Assembly: GCA_030765045.1 (NCBI GenBank) | Contig: CM060969.1 | Span: forward strand, 55,567,716 to 55,631,715 | Length of the DNA stretch: 64,000 nucleotides | Source: Tenodera sinensis | Lineage: Eukaryota > Arthropoda > Insecta > Mantodea > Mantidae | Reading direction: 5' to 3' | Shown: positions 44,530 through 56,160 of the stretch, piece after piece | Layout of the letters: every line of letters starts with the position of its first letter | Position numbering within the stretch: position 1 is the stretch's first letter | Made by a program: the position numbers and the translations under genes | Notes under the pieces: generated by a model | Told to the model about the DNA's origin: nothing | The model's input: the letters and a program-made list of their open reading frames with translations, nothing else | Database searches by the model: none

Positions 44530-44715
44530 CAGGTATAGTAAGTGGGGAGGGGGGAAGTATTTTTTATCCAAAATTTCGATGTCGGGTGAAAAAAAAACAC
44601 TTTTAGAAAAAGCTCGCGTGTGTGTCTGAACAGCGTAACTCAAGAACGAAATTCAGTTAAAGACCAAAGTTAGTAGTTAATTGTAATATATTTCAAGAAT
44701 GCAACACATTAGATT
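44530..44715 (+). repeat. DR1 dispersed repeat, copy d (5' part)
   Basis: Begins tatagtaagtggggag, then aagtattttttatcc, aatttcgatgtcggg, agcgtaactcaagaacgaaat and gaccaaagttagtagtt. The same ordered blocks occur at 47.25 kb. The 3' half is missing. Confidence 0.75.
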
Positions 44716-44754
44716 GTTTTCTATCTACTTTAAGTTAACCCACAAACGTTTGAC

Positions 44755-44905
44755 ACTGACCCCAAGGTCCCGGGTACCCGACATCGACTGTTTTTAAGTG
44801 CGCTTAAAAGTGTTAGTAGATTTACTGGCATCTAAAAGAACTCGGGGAATAAACTGCTGCACGAAATTCCCGCACAGCGACGCTGATATGATCCTGGTAG
44901 AGCTG
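44755..44905 (+). mobile_element. SINE fragment (TTTTTAAGTGYGCTTAAA family)
   Basis: Has ccaaggtcccgggtaccc in the B-box position and then tttttaagtgcgcttaaaagtg, as in the 38.85 kb copy. It ends near gcgacgctgatatgatcctgg, also seen at 39.93 kb. The A-box half is missing. Confidence 0.7.
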
Positions 44906-45774
44906 TAAAATCACTGTAGGCTACCGTAGACAATCATAAGTAAGTGTAGACTAGGTAGCTTATTGGTCATCTACCTACTCGCGTTACCTGTACGTTGTGT
45001 TGCATACCTATCAGGTATTACGTCATATCGATCGCGTTGTTTACTTTTTGATCATGTTTGACTAGATTCCTCTAGCGTTGAACTTTGGACCTTCTCAAAA
45101 CTGGTAGACGTACACAAAGGGCCACTTAGCATTAGGAAGTCCTCTACTACACTTCAGACCCAAGACATACTGATCACGAGCAATGTTATTTTGTACCGAA
45201 ATGTACAATTTTTATTTTGATCACAGTGACCAAAGCCATTATCACAGTTTTTGGCAATTATATTCGATCTTGTCCTTAAATTTCTTAATTCGTTGCATTT
45301 TGTATTATATTTCTTTCCCTACCAATTCTACTAATACTACCAGTAATCCTACCATTTACTACGTCATTTATGTATTATATAATACCAAAAGTAACGAACC
45401 GTAGTTTTGGTAGAGCGCAACTCTAGATCCTGGCAATGGACAGCGCCATTAACATAAAAATAACGTTTTTAAATAAAGGTCTGCAGAAATAGTTCTATTA
45501 TAACTTCTGTTGCGGAAACAAAGAAAATCAAGGAGATACGACAGTTAAATCATTTTAAACGGGCCTATAGGTGCTGTTCTTAAAACGTCATTGTCTTTCC
45601 ATGCTGTCGAGAGAGACAGCTGAGTAATGACAAAGCGTAAACAATTGCAAACATTCAAGTCATTTATAACCGATACCTCGGAAGTAACTGATAGCAATAA
45701 AAGTTCTTTAAAGTAAACTGTGCGTTTCACGAGGTCAGCTATTTGTGTTTAATATATTCAACGTTTGCGAAAGA
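44906..45774. other. unassigned DNA
   Basis: No gene or repeat family recognised. Confidence 0.5.
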
Positions 45775-45782
45775 GGTGTGTG

Positions 45783-45865
<83 letters not shown>

Positions 45866-45868
45866 ATG
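45775..45868. repeat. (TG)n microsatellite
   Basis: A nearly pure TG array of about 90 bases, followed by a short GCGC run. Open frames across it are artefacts. Confidence 0.97.
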
Positions 45869-46199
45869 CGAGCGCGCGCGCCGTGGCCTGTATTGAAGTG
45901 GCGGGTTGGTTACATGTACGTTCCATTCAATTTAAGAAAGCACTTTCTAATCTTATACGATGAATATCTGTTCATTAGTGGTTTATTCAGTTTGAAAAGT
46001 CTTATCAGTATTTGGTATAGCCTTAGAGGATCCATCAAGTGATTGTCGCTCAACATATTGCGATAAAGACTTTTAGTGTACTTCAATTAGGACACACTGT
46101 TCTCAAATATATGTAGAGCTATATTCACTCTTATACACACTATTCTTGCAAACACGTATTTCTCTGTCTACTACATTTTAATCGACATTTGGAGAAATT
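45869..46199. other. unassigned DNA
   Basis: No gene or repeat recognised between the microsatellite and the next DR1 copy. Confidence 0.5.
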
Positions 46200-46820
46200 A
46201 CCTTGTTGCGGATTTTCTTGTAAGTGCAAGGGGAAAATGAGAATACGTTAGACTTTAAGCAATAATGCCATGCCTTTGAAATTGCGTTCTTGTGGAAAGA
46301 CCAATGAATGAACAAACGAGTAACATTTTCATTTGAAAAAAAGTATTAAGTATTGGCAAATTCAAACAAATAAGAATATCTCAAATGATTCACTCATAAT
46401 GAAAAGGTATTTTGCAAATGTGTGTTTTAAAGAGATCCACATTTTTTGTTTGGTAAGCTTTTGTCTGTCTTTTACTGTTCACCACTTATGCAAAAATCAT
46501 CCGGAATGAAGAGGTCTTCTGAGGACATTCCCAGAAAGGCATGACTTAGAACCTTGCATGGAATCGCCTGTTTGTCCCTCCGGCTGAACAGTGGAGTGAG
46601 ACATTGCCGCTCACTGCTTAAGGTTCTCCAAAGAGAGAGAGAGGGTTGGACACACAGGCATGCACGCACATGCACCCCTACATCCCCCCCCCCTACACAC
46701 ATACACTCATTTTTTCTAAAAATGATCTCAAAACATATTTCCGGTGAAATCGCGACATGGAATTTCTCGGTCGAATACAATACTTCCGCTACTTACTATA
46801 CACAAAATAGTGACCCTTTT
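46200..46820 (-). repeat. DR1 dispersed repeat, copy e (inverted, interrupted)
   Basis: Two DR1 parts in reverse order: 46200-46505 (with tgcctttgaaattgcgttctt and ttcaccacttatgcaaaaatcatcc) and 46690-46815 (ending tacttccgctacttactatac, the complement of the start block). The middle (46506-46689) has a GAGA/CACA-rich stretch unlike the other copies. Confidence 0.7.
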
Positions 46821-47244
46821 CGCTAACATTAATGCGTAAATTGATAAGTAAGCTTAGTGGGTGAGCTACCAAAAGAATGAAGTCCATCAGACAGACGGAC
46901 AGAACCGGTTCCCCATACTGTCCCCTCACATACACTACGAACACCAGTAACTTGATTCCTCTTTGATGTAGCTAGACTACTAAGCCTATTGTTAAGTGTA
47001 TGCAAGTGTTGCAAGTGTATTCATAGAGAATGTTGCTTCTCCTTATTCTCTTAATTCCCGTGACGTTATTCACAAAGTAGATACAGTGCTATATTTACGA
47101 ATCTTGAAGCTTCACATAGCACAAGAATTTTTATATGCGTAACATTTATTAAAAATCCTTGCTGAAAATTAAATTTGGAGAATGGTTCGCCGTCAAGAAA
47201 CTAACACTCCCTTCTGAAATGCTTTGTCAACTCATATGTTTACT

Positions 47245-48000
47245 TTCCCTAGTAAGTAGAGGAAGTATTATATTTCACCCAAAAATTCTATGTCGAAGTT
47301 TCACCAGAAATATACGTTTTGAGGTCCCCTGAGTCCAGAAAGCATTTGTAGAAAAAGGTGTGTGTGTCTCACTGGACAGCATAACTCAAAAACGAAAAGC
47401 CGATTAAGACCAAAGTTGGTGTTTAAGTTTAATATCTTTAAAGGATGCTACGCGAAGATTTTGAAAAAAATTCCTCCACCCTAAACTACCCTTTACATGG
47501 AACGTTTTTTTCGTAATGACCCTAACGATTTAATTAGAATGACATATGTTTAAGATATTCTTATGACAAATGAAACTCATTTTGCATTTGCTAGCTATAG
47601 CTCATTTAGTCTTGTTTACTCTGGATGACCTGGGTAATTAGTACACCGTAACAATAGAATAAATAGAACAAATAGAAGAAATCTTATTATACAAAAATAT
47701 AGATCTTGCTAAAACACACAATTAATATCCAAATTTTTATTGCAGAGTGAACCATTTCGGAAATATTCCCTATTATTTGTGAGGGTTTTGGAATACTTTA
47801 ACTTTCGTCAAATGGAAGATCGTTATTTTTTTTATCTTAGCCGTGCAAAGAGAAGGGAATTTGAAAGCTTTAAAGGATTTGACTATTGCTCCGCTAGCAC
47901 CTACAAGGAAATAATAAGATCTACGAATAAGAGTTTGCATGATGTTAGTACAATAGTGGAGAAAGTCATGCGAGTGCAACACATCAATCTTCTTTTCTAT
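47245..48000 (+). repeat. DR1 dispersed repeat, copy f (longest)
   Basis: Starts agtaagtagaggaagtattatatttcaccc, then runs through catgtaaaggg-type, atgtttaagatattc and ggctttaaag-type blocks, which recur in both orientations elsewhere at 35.8-56.2 kb. A plus frame of 91 codons (47740-48015) crosses it but is not shared by the other copies, so I do not call a protein. Length about 0.75 kb. Confidence 0.75.
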
Positions 48001-48404
48001 TTGCTTTATACATAGATTTTCTGACATTCAACTTCGTTTTTCATACACACACCATAAACATTCACAAAAAGTCAAAGAACATAAACAGGCAAGTTGTTTG
48101 AGATGGACTTCAAAGAACATTTTTATTTTATTTTTAATGATTGTCACACTTGTTCGTTCCATCATCATAACGGTGAGAACATTCATATTAGTACACTGGC
48201 TCGCTGTTAATATTCCTATAAATAGTTGACAGGCATTTTTATTTGTCTTTATAGTGCATTTTCTCTGAACGTTTTCTCATTCTGGGGACATTCGGAAATT
48301 CATCTTCGAACAAGCTTCGATTGTAGGTAACCACATTATATTTAGTTAATTGGAGATAGTAAGTGGGAAATTATTATTACGCGTGTTGATAAATATTAAC
48401 TTGC
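48001..48404. other. unassigned DNA
   Basis: AT-rich, no motif. Confidence 0.5.
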
Positions 48405-48755
48405 TGGGCGGCGCGGGGGCTGAGTGGTTAGAGTTAGACCCTTCGCCTACCATTTAGGCGATCCGGTTTGGATCCCAGGGACCCGCAAGTGGTATTCACG
48501 GAGAAGGTAGAGGCGTCTGGACGGTTTTTCTCCAGTTCTTCGGTTTCCCCCGCCACTCATTCCGCCAATTATTGCTCTAACACCTTCGGTTCGCCGATTT
48601 CGCCTACATTTCATTTCATCCTCTTCCTCACTGTCATTCCTGGTACTTGGTTGTCTACCCGCTTCCTATGCATTCTGTGCAGTCCATAGGTTCGTACTGG
48701 CTTATCCTAGGGGTTGCAAGTCCTACATAAGGGAAGATTAATCAGATAAAGAAAG
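48405..48755 (+). mobile_element. tRNA-derived SINE (type-II tRNA head family), copy 1
   Basis: Head with an A-box-like segment (ctgagtggttagag, about 48419-48432) and B box (ggtttggatccc, about 48465-48476). The body is shared block for block with 51.19-51.55 kb: tctcccgccactcattcc, catttcat..catcctcttcctcact, cctggtacttgg, gtccataggttc, and the end gcaagtcctacataaggg..gataatcaggtaaagaa. Length about 350 bases. Confidence 0.88.
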
Positions 48756-49039
48756 GAACGGTAGAACATGGATAACGGACGAGGAGAAATTCAATGCGGA
48801 AGTGCATAAATATATCAAATTTGTTGACATACCAATACAGTTCTAGGAATTTCCTTCATATATAAGGTGATAGCGTCATTAACACTCGCATTACCTTCCA
48901 TAATTGTTTAAATTTTCTCTTATGTTTTTATTAAAGGCATACAGTTATTATCAATCACTGTTTCTACTAGTAAGTTTCGTTTTCGTTTCAAATTTTTTAT
49001 TATTGGCTATTTTTTCTTTTTTTTGATATACAATGAAAT
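48756..49039. other. unassigned DNA
   Basis: AT-rich, no motif. Confidence 0.5.
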
Positions 49040-49412
49040 GTCAAGGTGGTCATAAAGTACTGCCCCGTCAGTATAACTGATTTAAATCAGTAAAAAAGGG
49101 ATAGTTAAACAATGTTAAATATTCCCTTCATAAAGATGACAAGATATAGTGCCCAATTTGAAGGTAAATTTGTTTTAAAAATTCCTGAGATATCTTATTG
49201 TCAGTGGTGGTCAACTCCGTTGGTAGTATAAGCTCTGAAATAAAGATTGGCACAATATCTAATGCGATTCTATAAAAAAGTAATGGTCCAACAGTGCTAA
49301 ATATTACCTTTACAAAGATGACAAGATATAATACCCAATTTTAAAATAGACTCGTTTTAAAAAATTGCTCAAATATTTAGCTACTGGTGGTGGTCACAAA
49401 GTATCCGCCCCT
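49040..49412. repeat. ~180-bp diverged tandem repeat, about two copies
   Basis: The block ctaaatattacctttacaaagatgacaagatat-like recurs at about 49110-49160 and 49290-49340. The block gtggtggtcacaaagtatccgcccc-like recurs at about 49045, 49204 and 49386. Period is about 160-182 bases. It looks like a short satellite or an old duplication; copies are about 20-25 percent different. Confidence 0.7.
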
Positions 49413-50861
49413 GGTAATGTAAGTTATGAAATATGGCTTAGTAATGCTAAGGTTAAGTTCGACAGATATGGAAGTTGAGAAAAGCAGACTCCTTTGCGTG
49501 TCATCGGAAGGGACAGATAATCCGGAGAACTGGCGTTAAATTCAATTAGGCTGGTAACTGTTTCAACCTACAGTGTAACGCCACGGTTCTGTTTATTCAG
49601 GCCGGTTGCTCAGTCGCTGTTCAAATTAGGAGCCTAACATCTCGCTGTTCCGTGGAAATTCTGAGAGGCTACAGCTGTCATACACCAAAATATCGATTTC
49701 AGGTCGAAAATGCTTCAGAAATTGGAATTATTAGAGTATATTGGACGACACCTCGAGGTCTAGGTCTTCCGGGGCCTTTCAGGGCGACCTCAAGAGTCCA
49801 TTGCCTCCATATTGTGGTGTTCTATGATCGCTGATCCCATAGAGAGAAAGGTTCTTGGTATGTCAAAGTTGGCAATATAATTGTCATGGCCAATGAGAAG
49901 ACTGGGGGTAAGAGAGTCATAAGAAAGTGTGGTAGAATCACCCTTCCTTTTCAACATTCCTGGTACCAATCCAAACTCTACTATCTGAATGCTATGGCCC
50001 TAGTCTAGGCCTTATTAAAGGTTTGCGACAATATGCCGACCCCCCTACCCGGATACCAGAGACAACGAAGGAGTTCCTATGCGCATATTACCCCTGCCAA
50101 ACTATGCAGGGATACTTTGGTGCTAACGCCTTCGCCGATACTTGCGATTCTGAAAGAACCAACGGTTGAAGGATGAATGAAATGGCTAATAAAATGAAAT
50201 GGAAGGACAGGACATTTAGGGATGTAATTATCCTGCCCAGCATTCGATTAGCGATCCGGGGAAACTCCGAGAAAGTCCATGAGCCAGGAAGGTCCACCCA
50301 CGAACCCACGACCCACGACCTCCCAAATGCGGACCTCACATGTTATCACGGAGCAATTTAAGGCAAGACAAATTTGGAACTGTTTCAGACAGTAACAAAT
50401 GCGGTTCAATGTATTTTCCAAGATGGCAGCTCTAACACAATTTCGATTTTAAATGGACTAATTCAAATAGTGTACGTTTTATCAAAGGAGAGAATCAAAC
50501 GAACGCTTCAAGGTGTTACATCAGAATGCTCTTAGTGGTACAGATATTGCATGTGGTGGCCAGACAGGCGTAGTAAAAAAGAGGAATTGCGTTGCGGGTT
50601 CCTTCCTGGCGGCGGTCAACCTGAAGCGTATTTGTATTTGATCTACAGCTACTCTATTTGACGTTTGGACTTTGTATAAATGACAGAGAAGACGAGTACG
50701 TTCCTAGTAACTATAACTGCATTATGCACGTCATTTATTGAACCGATATATTTAGCCTGCATTAGACTGTTAAATTATGCATGCATGCACAGCGGTGGAC
50801 AGCACTGTGCAGTTAAGTCGGGTATTAATAAAATATTAGGTGTAATTATTAAAGTAAAATG
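49413..50861. other. unassigned DNA
   Basis: No gene. 49640-49830 and 50050-50345 are GC-richer and may be old repeats, but no second copy or domain is visible. Confidence 0.45.
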
Positions 50862-50952
50862 TACGAGGGTGGTTCAAAAGGTAAGTTCGGCATGTTGTCC
50901 CTCGCTAATAACATCGCGCAACAAGAATGGAGCGTTGTCACAATAGAATTAA

Positions 50953-52420
50953 GGGGAGGCACCCATCAAAATTATTAAAATCCACAGTTTTTGTCACAAT
51001 GATGTGAAAATTTGTATGCATGTGTGCCAAAGCTTATCTAGTATATTTACCACGTTTCAGTTCTCTATGAATGGCAGTTTTTACAATAAATAAATATATA
51101 GGGGTTTTGTTGCTGTTATTTTATTATAGTATGTATAACAAATGCTTAATATGAAATATTATTAGTTATAAATAAAGTAGACTGAGTGCGCCGTGGCCGA
51201 GCGGTTGGAGCATTCGCCTGCCCCTAAACGGTTCAGCTTTTATCCCAGGGACCAGCATATGGTATTCGTAGTGGACGAAGCGGCGTCAGGGCGGGTTTTA
51301 TCCGTGTTCTCCAGTTTCTCCCGCCACTCATTCCACAAATTGCTTCATTATAACCTTTTCAATCATCCATTTCACCTGCATTTCATATCATCCTCTTCCT
51401 CACTCACATACCTGGTGCTTGGCTCACCACCCACTTCCAGGTCTTCACTATGTCCGGTCCATAGGTTCCCGTGCTCCCCGACTGACGTCTGACTCTAGCC
51501 ACTGGCTGGGGTGTAAGTCCTACGTAAGGGGAGGATAATCAGGTAAAGAAGAACAAATACTTTGAAAAAAAATGATTGACTACATGGATGACCATTATTC
51601 TCAAATTAAAAATTTTCAAAATAAACTGATCTAGAGCATTTAAAATCCAGGTTTTATGAAACAACTATCTTAGAATACGTGTGCAAAATTTCAAAGAAAT
51701 GTATTAAAAATTGCACTAAGAGTATTTCGAAGATTAAAATATGTAAAATAAAATGGAAAGTAATAAAAAATGAGTAAATTTTTAGGCTTATGACAAGATA
51801 TATTTAGCGGTTTAGAATTCCCTTGAAGCATATGGAGGTCCTTCATATAGTTGTATAGCTTTTTGCTTTGCTACTCTTAACTGTTCTTTTTGCTGATTTG
51901 AATGCATTTAGTGCACTCTGATTTAATCTTTGCTTATCCGTAACATTATAATTTGTTTGCTGATTGGACTTATTTTACTAGCTGTGACCATTCCTTTACA
52001 TAGAGAGTAGCCTCATAACCCATATTAAATCCAATAATAGCTGAAGTCCTTGCAATTTGCAATTTAAGTTTAGAAACAAAAAAGTTTTGTATAAAATTCA
52101 GACAAATACACCCACGTGATTAACATGTGTACACATACAAATATTTCACCGTACTTTAGCACTGTTTTCCATACATTCACCATCAAGGAATCTGGCCACG
52201 TGACTTAAATCTCAAAATTGTAGGCGAGTTTGCTGTAATGGGGTAATGAATGCATTTCAGGAGCCACCCCCACCCGCACATGGGCATTTAAATCATGATA
52301 TAGCGGCCCTTTAAATGGTGATGTGGCAGTAGATTCCGAAAGTACTAAGCACAGACAATTTTAAGGCAAAGAGTGAAAACTGATTTATCATTTAGGACCA
52401 AATTTTACCGATGCCTCCCC
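50953..52420. mobile_element. 1.47-kb non-autonomous TTAA-target DNA transposon
   Basis: Terminal inverted repeats GGGGAGGCACC at the left and GGGGAGGCATC on the complement of the right end, with further similarity inward. They are flanked by perfect TTAA at 50949-50952 and 52421-52424. No transposase frame lies inside. TTAA targets occur in piggyBac and Kolobok; the GGGGAGGC end resembles neither well enough to decide. It sits inside the mariner remnant and itself contains a SINE. Confidence 0.8.
51187..51545 (+). mobile_element. tRNA-derived SINE (type-II tRNA head family), copy 2
   Basis: The head reads gccgtggccgagcggttgga, like the start of a Leu/Ser tRNA including its A box (51192-51211). 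The B box is eroded (ggttcagcttttatccc). The body matches the copy at 48.4 kb block for block to the final gataatcaggtaaagaag. It lies inside the TTAA element and is therefore younger than it. Confidence 0.88.
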
Positions 52421-53097
52421 TTAATGTTCTGGAACACCTGCAAACAGCGCTTTGCTACGCTACTGATAAGGGACGCATCACACTGTGCGAGCGAAATGAC
52501 GCATCATCAACTGGAAACATATTCCAAAGTTGAAGTACGCGGGACGATACGAGTCTTGTGGATAAAACGTCGAAATTGCACAGAGATACACCGCTAAATT
52601 CTGCTGTGCGTCTAGTCATAGTGAAAGTAAGCAACATCCTACACCGTGCGATTAACACAAGGTTTGTTTCAGTGCTTCCTATGGGAAGTATGCAAATATA
52701 CGGCATACAGTACAGATCTTGCACAGTGTAATTTCCATCTGTTCAGCACGTCGAAAGAGCATCTGGAGGGAAACAGATTTCCTTAAGATGAAGTTCCCAA
52801 AACGGTCTGACTTCCCGAACAAGCTGCAAATTTCTATCGCTGAGGAACTGAATGTTCAGACCGCTGTTTAGAGACTGTTGAAAAGTAGCGTCATGTACCT
52901 GTGCCATTTTGTAGTCTAGTGCAGCATTCAATAAATATTACTTGGCCGGTCAATCATAGCAACTTTCTGAAGTCCTCTGTATTTAAATCATAGCAAGCCT
53001 TGGCCCGCGAAGAGCTGTTGCGTTAGGAGTTATACGTAGTACAAAGCATATAACTGTCTGAAAATGATATGTTCATTCATAATTCATTCCTACTGAC

Positions 53098-53226
53098 ATG
53101 GTGGTCGTTAAGACATGGAATTATGAATAGGAAGTATGTGGTTCAAAGTCAACCAGCACTGTCCTTCCCGACTGCAGGTTTTCCTCAGATTTCACAACTG
53201 ACAAATGCCAGGAAAGTGCCCTAAAC
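53098..53226 (+). mobile_element. short tRNA-derived SINE fragment
   Basis: A box-like tggtggtcgttaagacatgg (53099-53118) and B box tggttcaaagtcaacc (about 53139-53154). They are followed by aggttttcctcagatttcac and caaatgccaggaaagtgcc. I know this body (GGTTTTCCxxGATTTC...AAATGCCxGGA) from a SINE type common in orthopteroid insects. Confidence 0.75.
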
Positions 53227-53265
53227 GTATCAATTATTTAATTTCATGTATCGTCAATTTCCACT

Positions 53266-53312
53266 ACATAAGAGCAAGCATTAAACGTGGAGTTTAATGC
53301 TTGCTCTTATGT
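53266..53312. repeat. perfect 21-bp inverted repeat (hairpin)
   Basis: ACATAAGAGCAAGCATTAAAC (53266-53286), a 5-base loop (gtgga), then its exact complement (53292-53312). The stem has no mismatch. Confidence 0.97.
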
Positions 53313-55384
53313 AAAGACATTTCCATCCATGGCCACATGACGAATAGTATATTCTGTAACGCAACCTTAATTACCATTTGTGAATTGGCAGCCCCACAAC
53401 AAATAAGTTCACTACTCAAGGACAATTTTGTGACACGTGCTAATACAGCGCTAACAAAACACACATGTAAATAGTTGAAGCGCGTGCCATGGCAACGTTA
53501 ATGTATATAGTTGAGCTTAATAAACCAGATCACGCCACTTTTGTGCTCTAGGAAAATATATCTGTTACACTTATAGGTACACACAGATTTGAAATAGTTC
53601 TGATTTACAAGTATAAAAAATAAGGTTACTAGTAATGGAATGATAATTTCTTCAGTAATGAAACAATGTACTACATACTTACTGATAACAATGAAAACTA
53701 CCGATTATGTTTAAAGAAACGTAAGTCGTGCTTTGAGTTGGCTGCACAGTTATTAACGTCAATGCTGTAGATTACGTTAGCTTAGTTAACTGAAAGCATT
53801 TAAATTTTTCGCAGAGTCAAATGTCTAAGAGGGCACACTATGTCTCTTGTAGCCGAAATAATGCGACACCAATGATAAACTATAGTTTTAAGTATATTTT
53901 ATGCAGTCCTAACATTAAAGCGGATTATCATGAGGGCATAAATCGTGCGTAATTACCCTATTTCTGAGGTCCGTGCCAAAAAATGACGTAATTACCATGG
54001 CAGTAAGAAAGCAATGACATCACTGCCACAACAACTTTCTCCAATGTGCCTGTAAGGAAACCTGAAATTGCCACTCTCGCAAGTGCAGCAACGTTCAAAC
54101 ATAAGAATCGTCTCCATCCACAAAAGTTTTCATATTCTTTTTCGTGAACTTCTTTAGATTTTGCTGAAACTAATGAACTAGGTCTCTTGGCTTAGTTGAA
54201 AAGTGGAATACAATCCATATTTTCAATAGCTTTATCATTATCTTCCATTTTCCTCTATACGTGTTGAAACAAATGAAACATCTGCTTAGCAACCATATTT
54301 TGTCATACATCTGTGATCTGATACATTATAATTTTTGAGTTAGAAAATTTATTTACATATTACTTTTACGTATTTTAATGCTAAAACTGCATACGACTTG
54401 TATGTAATACGTATTATATTTTCATTGTGACACTCGTGAAAATTAACATAGCTTCCATTAGAGATACTACACTAATGGCGTAAATAATTGTGAATTAAAC
54501 CTAAAAGTGACATTGCAAAGAGCTCTCTCTAAAATTATTATTCAACTATTTATTTTAACCAAACTCAATAAATGTCCAAAGAAAGTTCTTCAAGCCACCT
54601 GAAGCTATGGAAGCATATCACGTTCATGTTCTATTTTGCGGAGAGTAAAGTATTAGAATTATCAGATCTGCACCGTAATTTTTTTCCTTTCTTTGAATAA
54701 ATTTCACGCTCGCTTTTAGTTCAATGGAGCTTAAATAACAAGCCAGAAATTTATCCCCTAAAAGAAAACGCTTTATGATACTATCACGATATAGTGATAA
54801 ACATTCCTGATAAGGGATGAAAGTTACATTACTGTTTCTTGCGCAGCATCACTTTAAATGCCTAAGTGGTCTTTTAAAAGCGAATTAACATTTTGCTGAA
54901 ATATTTAAACCTGAGTTAGAGTACTGACGGAGTTAACTGTGGTGACATTTTGCAGGTAAAACTTGGTCATGGTATGTTAGTTCCTTCTCGTTTATTCTAG
55001 GGAGAACTCCCACGTCACACCGAGAGAGTCAAGCCACAAAACAAACTACTCTTAGGAGAACCAACAGCAAAGTCTTGCCCGCAAAGAGCTAGCCAGCCGA
55101 ACTTGGCTGAGTGAAGCAGTAGTCACGCAGAGTCAAGCGCTAAAGGCTCCTCATACAGGATGTACAAATGTGTGTTTTAGGCCTCGGTAATACATGGAAG
55201 TGTGCTATGATCATATTTTGTTTATAAACTCCTGTCCATAAGCTGGAGCCTCCAAAATGGAAAGGGGCGGGGGTGCATTACTTGCTAGGACGCAGTTATC
55301 ACGGTAATGTGATCAGAACTGACGCCACAACCAAACCAGATCACTCATCGGCGAAGAATTGCTAAATAAGAACAGATATAACTT
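53313..55384. other. unassigned DNA
   Basis: About 2 kb without gene, SINE or transposon motif. 54950-55160 is GC-richer, with tttgcaggtaaaact at about 54950, but has no coding signal. Confidence 0.5.
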
Positions 55385-56160
55385 GTGCGTTTTAATGAGA
55401 TGCACATTTTTTGTGCAGTAAAATTTGGTATATTTCTTATGGTTCACCAGTTATGCAAAAGTCATCAAGAATAGACAGGAATACATTAGCTATAGCCAGA
55501 AAATTCAACATATACATTTCCCATAAAAATATCTTAAACATACGGTTGAGGCAGAAATTCAATCAACGTTGACAATGATCACGTGCTCACCGCGAGATTA
55601 GCATGATGACGCTACGCGATCAACGAATAAATTCAAATGAAGAGCCGCGAGTGCTGTGCAAACAAGACACACCGTACAGGAGAACCTGTACGACCTGATT
55701 ACGGTTCTGGTTCTGGAGTTGTAGCGTTAGTAAGACAGACGCTAGCGGGAGTTCGAAGTGAATGGATGGATGTCAATCGGCCAGTAGCTGATGCTAACGA
55801 ATAGGGTGCACGATCGGCACCTCTCCAAATTACGATGATTTTATTGAATAAACCAACGTAACATGCGGAAGTCTGTGTCACTTTTTCATATTTTCCTATG
55901 CATACCCTGAGAAAACGTGGCTACCAGAGTGGCCTTGGCAAGGATACAAAACAGCATCTTTTCTACAAGTGGCATCATCACCACCTTCCTTTGTTTTTAA
56001 CCGAATTTTCATTTTTAAGTTATGCTGTTCACAAACTCACATACTCGAACCTTTTCTCTAAAAATGTTTCTTTGAATTCAGGGGCCACAAGACATTTCCG
56101 GTAAAATCTCGACATCGAATTTTTGCGTCGAAAATAATACGTTCCCTACTTACTATAGGT
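55385..56160 (-). repeat. DR1 dispersed repeat, copy g (inverted, interrupted)
   Basis: 55385-55550 has tttaatgagatgcacattttttgtg and ttcaccagttatgcaaaagtcatc. 55985-56160 has ttaaccgaattttcatttttaag and ends acgttccctacttactatag, the complement of the DR1 start. Between them (55560-55980) is unrelated sequence. Confidence 0.72.

Larger units (their letters stand above)
50862..52970 (+). mobile_element. mariner-family transposon remnant, split by a TTAA element
   Basis: The left end is TA CGAGGGTGGTTCAAAAGGTA (50862 onward), a mariner terminus. The transposase appears after the insert: SKVEVRGTIRVLWIKRRNCT and EIHR (52523-52594), the mariner N-terminal helix-turn-helix. After a deletion comes CNFHLF, then KEHLEGNRFP and DEVPKTV (52730-52830), the C-terminal block (SDFHLFxxLKxHLxGxRF). 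The catalytic DDD middle is missing and stops are frequent. The right terminus was not found. Without the 1.47-kb insert the 5' UTR would be about 180 bases, normal for mariner. Confidence 0.82.

Noticed and set aside
45735..46042. Open frames across 45.7-46.0 kb
   Set aside because: Caused by the (TG)n array; no domain on either side.
47740..48015. 91-codon plus-strand gene
   Set aside because: Lies in a DR1 copy; the frame is not conserved in the other DR1 copies.
51187..51260. A Leu/Ser-type tRNA gene
   Set aside because: Only the 5' half is tRNA-like; there is no acceptor-stem pairing, the B box is eroded and the body is shared with another dispersed copy, so it is a SINE head.
54775..54800. 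A short palindrome around atcacgatatagtgat
   Set aside because: Short and AT-rich enough to be expected by chance in 64 kb.
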